Source: Anaspis maculata
Lineage: Eukaryota > Arthropoda > Insecta > Coleoptera > Scraptiidae
DNA length: 64,000 nt
Assembly: GCA_949128115.1 (NCBI GenBank)
Contig: OX421967.1
Coordinates: 27,792,635 to 27,856,634 of the forward strand
Reading direction: 5' to 3'
A model generated the notes under the pieces. That model did not search any database. It was not told the origin of the DNA and worked only from the letters and a program-made list of their open reading frames with translations. Positions within the stretch are counted from its first letter, which is position 1, and each line of letters opens with the position of its first letter. Below are positions 56,001 through 64,000 of this stretch, one piece after another. Position numbers and translations under genes: made by a program.

Positions 56001-58618
56001 TGTGAAGCTGGATGAGAGGTGATTTCTGAGGGTGGCAAATAAAACAGATTATAAGATGAAAGAACTGTGGAAAGGTTCGGATGACTTTTCAAATGAAGAG
56101 TACATACTAGAAGGTGGTAGTTTTCTTCAGAAATGGAAGCTGTAGACACAGTGTTTCGCTATATTATTTTAGCTCTTCAGTACAGCATACCAGACGTGAA
56201 TTTTCTGTAAAACTACCAAGAGAGTTGTATAGATTTTCAACAACATACCTCTGCAGCCGGGAGACAAAATATATTACTTCAAGATTGAGGTTTTGCAGCC
56301 CCTTAAGAAGACTTCTTGAGCCACAGTGCAGCTTTGATGTGGCTGTGTTCACGAAATTTGTCTTCCAGGATGCTCCCTCAACCTGCTGGGTGATTTTCCA
56401 ATCAGACCTCAGAAGAAACGTTTCGATCAAAATCATTACCTACGTCGCTGAATATCACCGGGAAAGTATTGTGTTGCCCGCAACAGATTTTTTCAGTTAA
56501 TACTCTTACCTATTTATTAAGGCTGCTTCCGTTTCCTTTTGATTTGCCCCAGATGTTCCTGGATCTCAGCATTTTTTTATGTCTTCTGACCTAGTCAAAA
56601 CTAACTCTTATTTCTTGTCATTTTCTCCAGATTTTTTTACACTTCAAATTTCCCTGACGGTTTCCGATAGTTTTCTTTTTTAGATTCAAAGTGTTTCTGG
56701 CAACTGAAACGAACATAGGCTCACGCCTGCGACGTAATTACATTGAGTGACATTGATGACGAGGCAGATTCCCAATTAAAATCAGCCTAATCTCCGGTTT
56801 CAGAAACGACAGGGTCAACTGATTTTTATCTTCATCAACTTTATGTAACTCGCTGTTGTAATCATCGACCAAACTTTGGCTCCAAAGCTCGGATTTAAAG
56901 CCTTCTGGTGGTAGTCAGGTTCAAAGTCACAGTCAGAGATTCAAGTAAAAGCTAATCTTAGGTTTAGTCGTCGTTTGTGACACCGAGTAGGTGATCTCTC
57001 TCGGCAATGAAAGCCCCTGGCAAAACCTCTGTTTAATACTAATCAAATAATGGAAAAAAGCGAAACGTCACACTACTCTGTATGCAAATTTCGAACGCGC
57101 CCATCCTCAGTCCTCATCCCGGCAAGTCCTGAATTCTCCAAGAGTCACGCTTCTAAAACGTACCTACCATTTTTATTGTGCGCCAACTAGATGGAATATT
57201 AATTAAATGGAACGACCATACAAAGACCTGAATTTAGCATAACTGCTTGCGTTTCCGGTCCATGAGATCATTCCGAATAGAGGTGTTGATAATGTACAGA
57301 GTGTGCCAGAATCGATATGTTTTTATGAAGGCCGTTCCTTTTTTGCAACATACCATAATATTTTGATGATTCCTTTTGCATCAGGACAAAGTTCAATTAG
57401 TTCCCCTTGGTTTTGCTGAGTGGATGTCGCTGATTAAACGAGAATCTCGAGTTTCAAATCTCACGCTTATACAAGAATGACAAATTTAATGTCAATCAGA
57501 TGAAGAAAAATTTACAAGATTGGAAGATCAATCAGAACAAAATTCTTGACTTTGAAATTTAGACGATGTACTTGCTGTGAACCAATCTCTGAAAATACCA
57601 AGAGACGTTTGATGATGATGGTCTGTGCTCTGTATGTAATCAAATGTTGGATCTGTAAGATCTGTGCCACTTTGTTTAAAATATATTGCTGCTGCTCGAA
57701 TTCCATGCAAAACTATTGGCTTTCTCATTTACTGGGCAAAAATATCTAACCTCAGACCTTTCGTCACCAGATTCTTGAAATTTCATATATAGTTAGGTCA
57801 AGTTTGTCGTGCTTCAAGTAACAAGTGAACTGAGAAAAGCTGGTGTTGGTAACCAGACAGCACCGATTTCTATCCTCTCTTGCCTGATTACAGAGAACTT
57901 TCTCGAGGGTCACTCCAACTCACGACAAACTTGACCCCAATATATCTACGCTTGTACTTCATGCACAATATTCAATTCAGAGGCATTCAGGCCCAGAAGA
58001 CCAGTGATGAAAGATCTGAATACCAATGCCAAGTAGCACATGGTAGTACCTAGATACACTTTGAGAAAGACTGACACAGTGAGATTCTCGCGTAGTGTCA
58101 TCTGTCCGTAACTATAAGAATCTGCGATGCAGGTCGCTGAATACCAACTTATTGAAATTGTGAATTTTTTCCAGATTTTCCCGGAATGTGCTTCGCTAGC
58201 ACCAGGTGCGCCACCGTAGAACCCGGCAAGGCCTGGGATCTCCACCCGTTCTGCGGCCGTTCCACTTGCGTGGTCTCTGAAGACAAACCCCCACGCTTGC
58301 TCGAACTGGTCGAAGACTGCGGACCACTTCCACTCGCCAATCCCAAGTGCAAACTCGATGAAGGTTCGTACAAACCCATACCTCTACCAACAGCCATGAT
58401 CATAATTCATACCAAATTTTGGCGACAGAGGTTATGAATTACAGCAAAGATTCTAACACATATCTTTTTCGTTTGCAGAGAAGACGAACAAAACTGCCCC
58501 GTTCCCGTATTGCTGCCCATCGTTCAAGTGCGAAGAGGGAGCCAAGCTGGAGTACCCAGAGATTCCGACCGTGGCCCCCGTTCCAGAAGACGAAAAGGCT
58601 TCCACACCCAAAGCTTAA
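53046..58618 (+). CDS. Secreted single von Willebrand factor C (SVWC) domain protein, three exons
   Basis: Exons are 53046-53178, 58175-58363 and 58479-58618. Introns start GT and end AG, and both are phase 1, giving 153 residues. A signal peptide (MKVLVVLAVFCLAAAYA) precedes an alanine/acidic linker and KTYKRLIPADVLR. The SVWC domain (residues 46-125) has cysteines at 50, 56, 71, 76, 93, 103, 119, 120 and 125, including the conserved W65, P-C-C (PFPYCCPSFKC) and CGPLPLANPKC segments. The C-terminal tail is proline/acidic (EIPTVAPVPEDEKASTPKA). SVWC proteins such as Vago are secreted small proteins, induced by infection or nutrition in other arthropods; the role here is unknown. Canonical members have eight cysteines; C56 appears extra. 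A start at ATG 53046 is fixed by the signal peptide and promoter spacing. Confidence 0.88.
53511..53533 (+). repeat. tRNA-like B-box fragment (possible SINE relic)
   Basis: ACCTGGGTTCGAATCCCGGT is a perfect T-arm with the B box GGTTCGAATCC. No matching A box, anticodon arm or acceptor is visible upstream, so it is not a tRNA gene. Confidence 0.4.
54692..55002. mobile_element. 311-bp palindromic MITE in intron 1
   Basis: ATTGGTGGAATAAG-CG at the left is mirrored by CTTATTTTACCAAT at the right. Arms share TCGCTGTG-GCTTATTCCTT, TTCAGGTCTCTT, AAAGCTACA and CATTGGCATTTCC (left arm or its complement). A half copy of the same family is at 34845. Confidence 0.85.
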
Positions 58619-58976
58619 GAGCTTTTCTTCTCTTGTTGTCCCCCCTCCTCCTTCTTCCCTTCTTCCTATCATTTTTCTTTATTTTTTTTGTTTTTTTTTG
58701 CTCTCATCTCTTTCCCCCCTTCATATCAGATCTTTCGGCGTGTTCCAAAAAAACCTAGTTCTAGTGAGACAAAGAAAGTCTTTCTCTGTATGTGATATAC
58801 AATTTTTATTGATGTTTTTTTTGTGCGTTTAAACCCTTTTCCGGTTCATAAATAGTCATTCATATTTTAGTTGTGTAGTGACCCGATCGTTCATTTACCT
58901 TTCCCCATCTCAAAAAGATAAATGTCGACGCATGTTGTTCACCACGTTTCCTGTTAATTTGTAATCGTGATTCGGA

Positions 58977-58982
58977 AATAAA
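58977..58982 (+). terminator. Poly(A) signal of the SVWC gene
   Basis: AATAAA lies 359 bases after the stop codon, at the end of a pyrimidine-rich 3' UTR, and is the first canonical hexamer after the stop. Confidence 0.7.
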
Positions 58983-59139
58983 TTAATTTATTTAGTTACC
59001 TTGTCTATTTTTTTTTCTTGGTTATTTTTCCTTTTTCTCATCTAGCACAGTGGCGGTTAAAACTTTCAACATCCATTAGTTTATGAATTATAGAAAGATT
59101 CAGGGGTCAGTAATAAGATCTTACATGGTCCGATAGGTA

Positions 59140-59249
59140 CAGGGTGTCTGATTTCTACATGATTCGAGTGGGCTGTGTTTCTGGTCGCCATCGGCCGATC
59201 GCGGCCTAAATCGCAGCCCACTAGGATCATGTAGAAATCAGACAAACTA
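59140..59249. mobile_element. 110-bp MITE with CAGGGTGTCTG end
   Basis: CAGGGTGTCTGATTTCTACA, ATGATTCGAGTGGGCTG are mirrored by CAGCCCACTAGGATCATG and TAGAAATCAGACA. TA precedes the left end. The right terminus has decayed. Confidence 0.7.
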
Positions 59250-59928
59250 TACCAAGTTGAAGAAGCAAAGTAAGACCGACGTAAGTTACCAAATATAGTG
59301 ACCTGGTTGTTTGATTGACCTTGTTATAAGCCGTTGCTATGGTGATTCTTACTTGCTAGGGTACTTGAGTCCCAGCTTGGTACTGAAGTATTATACCGCT
59401 TGTTTTCAATATGGCTGTGCTCTGGCGAAAAACAGCTTTACATTCCGGAATTTGACCATGTCACAGCCTACCCCAATTCGGAATGGTTTGGATCACACCA
59501 CACAATTTCCTGAATCTGCCAAAATAGTGGCAAAAAATAATTAGCTTGATTGTTCAATTATTGACAGATTGTTCCAAAAATTGTGCAAAAAATTGTGTAG
59601 TGTAATACAGCTATCAGGTATCTACCTCATACTCATCTATTCCAAAATCTCAATTATCTCATCGAACTCTTAGGACTTTTAAACATGAACATGACTATGA
59701 GACATGGGGATATGACAATCTAACAAGGCTTAACAATGAAAAATTGTCAAAACTCCATAATTAATGGAACCTTGAAGAAATTAGGTAGGTACCTACATTA
59801 CACGTGTTTTGAACAAATTTCCAATTTTTCCATTTTTTTCCGAAAAACTTCGGAAAAATTTCGGAAATTTTTCAAAAATTTCTTTTTTTGAAAATTTTGC
59901 AACACTTATGTTTTCTAAAAGAAAGAAG
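59250..59928. other. Unassigned intergenic sequence
   Basis: No gene or repeat recognised beyond TAGGTACCTA at about 59785. Confidence 0.45.
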
Positions 59929-60905
59929 TCGACGTTGATAAGGTAAAACGGCGTGAGCGACATTTACCTCAATTTGCAGGAAGCAGAAAAAACTGAATTG
60001 ACAGAAATTTGTTTGCTCTCAATACTAATGAGAAACACTGGAGGGTGGATGTTTTTTTTTTGCAATTTTACACACAAAAATATCTGTCATTGAGTAAATT
60101 GAACAAGAAATAAATGAATAAAACCAAAAAATTGGCGCTTACGCCAGAAGCTCTATTCCATTGACGTTTACGCCATTATATGTTCGTCGCTTATGCCAAT
60201 CGGACATAACTAACATCAGTGACGTTTGGCGTTTACGCCGGCGCTTACGTCAACCGTAGCAGCAATATCATGATTATGATTAGCGTTTATAAGGGAAAAA
60301 CGGCGTAAACGCCCAAAATAAATTAGCGTTATGTTCGCTGAAATATCCGTTTTGAGAGATGTGAATCATTTTGATGGGCGATATTAATTATGTTGAGAGC
60401 TTGAGAATGTTTTGAAATAGAAATTGTAAAAGCATTTTTCAGAATCCACCAAAAATGTCTGCATTTATTCAACATGGGGCTTTGGCGTTTACGCTTTTCA
60501 GTATTTTAGCTTATGGAATGACGTAAACGCCATTTTTTTAAGGTGGATTCAGGCAGGGAAAGAGACGTTTTATCTTGTTGTGTTTAATGACTATGGATAA
60601 AGACAAATGTTTTTGTTATTATCATAAAAATTGGCTTACATTGACCACTTTTTTCCAATAACTTCTTGGAATTGAACTCGCCGTGCTAACGTTATGGCCT
60701 ACTGGCGCATAAGCCAAACGGATCCGAACGGAAGGGATATGTTGGCGCTTAGGCAAGACTTAAACCAAGATATCTTCAAATATTATTTTATTTTAATTAT
60801 GCCAGTGGTACCAAACGATGCGAAATTCAATGGCGATTTCAACGATGTGTATAACTCAATTTTGAATCATTTGGCGTTTACGCCGTTTTACCTTATCAAC
60901 GTCGA
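59929..60905. mobile_element. 977-bp TIR element packed with a GGCGTTTACGCC-like dodecamer
   Basis: A perfect 25-bp terminal inverted repeat (TCGACGTTGATAAGGTAAAA plus CGGCG) bounds the element. Inside are eleven copies of a near-palindromic dodecamer, consensus GGCG(T/C)TTACGCC. They lie at 60134, 60163, 60186, 60228, 60240, 60302, 60484, 60520, 60704, 60744 and 60873, and the copies at 60228 and 60240 are directly adjacent. A 90-codon frame at 60694-60966 crosses the right end and is probably chance. No transposase is present, and a target duplication is not clear. Confidence 0.85.
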
Positions 60906-61309
60906 AGTAGCTCATCCTATCGCTCCCCAAAAACGAAATAAGACTACTCACGGGTCTACTCATTAATGGTCACTTCAAAATCGAGATATCACCTGCAAAA
61001 AATGGGCAAATTTGCCTCACCTATTTGCAGGCTATTTGCATCGGCAAAATAAAACGTTGTCCTGTAAGTACTAGGCTTATCAGGCTTGAATTTGATCAAA
61101 AGACTTGAGGAAATTTCTCCAAGTAATTCTGTCAATAATGACTTGTTGGACTGTTGACTTGTTGAATAATGAGGTATGCAGGGGTCTAGGCGAAATTGAT
61201 GGGTACCACCACAATGAAATTAACAAATAAATTAATCCTGTTGTTCATCCCCCAAGAATAGTCCCTTTATTCCTACAAGGTAAGCTGGCCATCCTGATAT
61301 AAAGAAATA
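60906..61309. other. Unassigned sequence
   Basis: No recognisable gene. It may contain the eroded upstream part of the Gypsy fragment that follows. Confidence 0.4.
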
Positions 61310-62300
61310 CTCGGAGAAATGTAAAGAAAGCTAGATCGGTGGTGTATTGGCCTGGAATTAGCGAACAGTTAAAGAATTTGGTGTCACAATGTAAAATTTG
61401 TGAGAAGTACCAGAGATAGGATGAGAAAGAAAGTTATATTCCACATCCCGTACCGAACAGAGCTTGGGAAAAGATTGGGTGTGACATTCTGATCTATGGA
61501 GAAAACGATTTTTCAGTGTTTATTGAGTTTTAGTTCTACTACTCGAATTGGATAGAGTTGGTCCGTCTCAATGAGAAAACTGCTGAACATGTAATTGAGA
61601 GGCTGAAGGAAATTTTTGCCAGGAATGGTGTTCCGGAAATCATATCGGACAGCATGCCATTAACAGTTTCACATCCAGAGAATTTGCGAAATCCTGGGAT
61701 ACAACATAAGTTTGAGATACCCTAAGTCGACTGGATTGGCTGAACGAGCAGTACAGAATCAGTAACAGAATCTTAAAAAAAGCATATGACGAAAACAGAA
61801 GCTTCTGTTTTCTGTGGATCATTGATGGAATACAAAGACACACCGGTGAAGGAGTTGAAAGCAGCATCTGCTCAACTAATGCTCAATAGAAGACTCGATA
61901 GAAGACTAAGAACTGAATTACCGACTTTGACTAAAACTTTTGAAACCGAAGGTAGAAGAAAATGGAAAGAAAAGAAGATGAGAGTTGCAGAAGACGATAA
62001 GAATGTACCATTATAAAAGTGCAAAAGTTTTTAATTTGAGGAAGGACAGAGCTGCACGATTTGGAAACGAAACAGATGGTAACCAGCCAAGGTGATAAAA
62101 CAAGCTCAAACACCACAAATTTATATCGTGAGAACATCGAACAATGAATATCGACGAAATAGGAGACATCCACGAAGATCGCTGAACGATCCACCCAAGT
62201 ATTATCCAGAAGATCCAGTTGACATTCCAGAAGAGCTTACTGGAAGTTCTATAGTATACAGCTTCTGTACCTGTACCACCATTCAACAAGAATCCAAATC
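61310..62300 (+). pseudogene. Decayed Ty3/Gypsy integrase fragment
   Basis: Broken plus-strand frames give VVYWPGISEQLKNLVSQCKI with CEKYQR (integrase zinc-binding region), NWIELVRLNEKTAEHVIERL and IFARNGVPEIISD (second catalytic Asp), then SLMEYKDTPVKELKAASAQL and a C-terminal SYIVRTSNNEYRRNRRH-like tail. Several stops and frameshifts occur. This is a different Gypsy lineage from the 29-34 kb copy. Flanking LTRs were not found. Confidence 0.8.
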
Positions 62301-62493
62301 CACCTCCTCCTAATCAAAACCCTGAATTAGAAAACACTGCCATTATAATACCGATTTCACCTAATATACTCAAAACTATACCTCGAAGGGTAAGAAAACC
62401 GCCTGTTAGATTCACTCATTCAGAAAGCGAGGTGGTGAACACCTTTTACATCTTATTAGTTCATAATTTATAACACAAATTGTCTTCTATGTA

Positions 62494-63097
62494 TCAGCTG
62501 TGCGTAGTTCTGTGGGTGTCTAAGTATTCTAAGAATGAAGTTAAAGCTGAAACTTTACTGAAACTTGGAACTTTCAATGATCTGAAAGAGTTGGAAATAA
62601 AAGTTGCAAATATTTTTGGTATTTTGTGAAATAAAACACTCCAGGTCAGGTTACCGTCCGAATTACACAACATTTCCCTTAACCATTCATTTCCATTTCC
62701 CATTCGAAAATTTTGAAGTTGGCTTTGAAATAAAATATTCAGGCTTTCATCGATTGGAGCGCCTGGGTCGGCTGAATAAATGACTGCATATTTTGGAAGC
62801 AATAATTGTCGGGTCACCATCAGACCAAATATTACCGACAAGATCAAGGTGTGAATCAAAGTTGAACTATGGGTGCTGTGGTATTGCCAACAAACAAAAC
62901 ACAAGCTTGGAGTAAGTGCTAGGCAATTGATGATACATTCTTGTATCACGTACAGCATAATTATGATACTTAGATTCCATCATAAATTTGTACCACGAGT
63001 GAAGTCCATAATAATATTTTCGTGGACGAAGGACCATTTTTGTCACAAAATTTGCAGCGTTCGCAAACACCTTCAATATAAGGTGATTTGAGTACAT
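62494..63097 (-). CDS. Unrecognised ORF with hydrophobic segment
   Basis: A 154-codon minus-strand frame (62958-62494) contains a hydrophobic segment (TLIHTLILSVIFGLMVT) followed by LLLPKYAVIYSADPGAPIDE and a soluble tail to LEYLDTHRTTHS. An overlapping frame upstream (63097-62867) reads NFVTKMVLRPRKYYYGLHSW. A frameshifted membrane-protein exon or pseudogene is possible. I recognise no family, and the gene may equally be spurious. Confidence 0.25.
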
Positions 63098-63356
63098 TTC
63101 AAAATTTGAAAAATTAACCTACTTAGGTACCTGGAAAAGTGGAGAAGTAAATACACAATAAATTAGTGAAAAAGTCTGGTGACAGGCTACAAATAATATT
63201 CTACAGATAATTGTAAATAGCTACTCAACTCACGTACCATCCGTGATAGTAGATAATTCTATAATGGTACCTTGACCTACTTCAATACTCAGTGAATATT
63301 GTTGTAAGTTCTAATTAATTCACCTGAAATGCTTGGCTATATTTCACATTTTTAAA

Positions 63357-63813
63357 CAATGGGGAACTATAGTGGCAAACGCCTGAAGTAATGGCGCTCG
63401 TGTTCCATGCACCCCAGCTATCATCAGTGTCATTTTAAGCGTACATAACCTCAACTTTGTAGTTGTCATTTCATTTTCATTTGTCAGCACTCAGATAGGA
63501 ACCAGCGGTTTGCGTTACTTCGTGAGTTAAAAAGTAGAAACGCCGACAAGCCAAAAATCGCGGTAAAAAAATTGGTAGTGACGTGTTGTGTATCAGGCTG
63601 CAACAGTTTCAAAGGACCATACCTTTGCAGTTTGCACTATCTCTTTTTTATTCCCTCTCAGTGGGGCTTCCTCCCCGCCTCAACTCTTCATTGAGCACTT
63701 TCCACTCTCCGTACATTTGTTTGCATTTCTTTGAGGTTATGTACGTTAACTGTCAATATGGGTGCATGGAACACGTCGCCCTCTACAATCCGTTTTGCCT
63801 ATAGTTCCCCATT
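63357..63813. mobile_element. 457-bp TIR element with a THAP-like remnant
   Basis: AATGGGGAACTATAG (63357-63371) is mirrored exactly at 63799-63813, and GTGTTCCATGCACCC also recurs as its complement. In the plus strand near 63577-63610 one frame reads VVTCCVSGCNSFKGPYLC, resembling the start of a THAP zinc finger (C-x2-4-C near the N terminus). THAP domains occur in P-element transposases and host proteins. The expected start codon is TTG and the rest of the domain is absent, so this is at best a fragment. Confidence 0.5.
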
Positions 63814-64000
63814 ACAATCATATATGCACACATAGGCTGGAACGAGGGCAGGAAGGTGATAATTTTGTGATGAACCATCCTTAATAGCTCTTGATTCTTG
63901 GAGAATATTTTTTCTGGGAACAGATTGAAATAAAAAAACAAGAAGGAAGAGCAAATTTGAATCCTGAATCCTTTTGTCTTCATGCCATGATCAACATTTC

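Larger units (their letters stand above)
53179..58174 (+). other. First intron of the SVWC gene (4,996 bp)
   Basis: The donor is AGAG|GTAAAC and the acceptor TTTTTTCCAG|A. It holds a MITE (54692-55002), a CAGGGTGTTC end next to TA at 53444, a tRNA-like B-box fragment at 53511-53533, a copy of the 5.6-kb dispersed repeat (55980-56040) and a short inverted repeat (about 57788-57950, TAGGTCAAGTTTGTCGTG arms). Frames at 55286-55654 and 56114-56500 are unrecognised. The intron is large compared with the 115-bp second intron (58364-58478). Confidence 0.8.

Noticed and set aside
56114..56500. 128-codon frame in the SVWC first intron
   Set aside because: No recognisable domain, a competing open frame on the opposite strand, and no splice sites joining it to the gene in a consistent phase.
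58419..58832. 137-codon frame overlapping the last SVWC exon
   Set aside because: It is out of frame with exon 3, whose reading is fixed by splice phase and the conserved PFPYCCP motif.
60694..60966. 90-codon ORF at the right end of the dodecamer element
   Set aside because: It runs across the terminal inverted repeat and encodes dodecamer copies; no motif supports coding.

Overview
The window looks like nuclear DNA of an arthropod, most likely an insect. It is AT-rich, it is dominated by transposable elements, and its one convincing host protein gene is interrupted by introns and belongs to a secreted cysteine-rich family known mainly from arthropods (single von Willebrand factor C, SVWC). 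Short runs of TAGGTACCTA-type sequence are scattered throughout; to me they recall sap-feeding Hemiptera, but I cannot fix the order. Nothing looks bacterial: no operons and no ribosome binding sites.

Layout. 0-18 kb: small palindromic (MITE-like) elements, a non-autonomous hAT element with an 8-bp target duplication (6553-7515), one intact tRNA-Arg(TCT) gene (8123-8195), several larger inverted-repeat elements and a decayed, 5'-truncated Jockey/CR1-type LINE (15.3-17.56 kb, minus strand). 18-29 kb: a CpG-rich patch, a 1.47-kb fold-back element, a pair of hairpin repeats and a solo LTR with a 4-bp target duplication (24347-24866). 29.4-34.1 kb: wreckage of a Ty3/Gypsy element with an internal inversion, a MITE inside the YMDD active-site codons, a partial tandem duplication, a captured Nopp140/nucleolin-like fragment, and a palindromic insert whose empty site is preserved in the sister copy. 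34.8-49.5 kb: a nest of elements. Two minus-strand R1-clade LINEs end in poly(A) followed by GGTCAGGTCA, and the longer one starts next to a (TCAGG)n array. It is split by a fold-back element, which is in turn split by a complete, open-frame, near-identical-LTR BEL/Pao retrotransposon (37640-44081). 49.6-51 kb: a Penelope-like element with GIY-YIG endonuclease motifs and a head-to-head inverted partial copy. 52.9-59 kb: the SVWC gene, three exons with a 5-kb first intron. 59-64 kb: an inverted-repeat element carrying eleven copies of a GGCGTTTACGCC-like dodecamer, a decayed Gypsy integrase, an unassigned ORF and an inverted-repeat element with a THAP-like remnant.

Working together. Only the tRNA gene and the SVWC gene (core promoter, signal peptide, consistent splice phases, poly(A) signal) look like functioning host genes. 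The BEL/Pao element is the only transposon that still looks autonomous. I found no new defence, metabolic or regulatory system. The most original material is in the repeats: TA-flanked palindromes sharing CAGGGTG ends, one palindrome nested in another, LINE arrays on TCAGG repeats, and the dodecamer-rich element.
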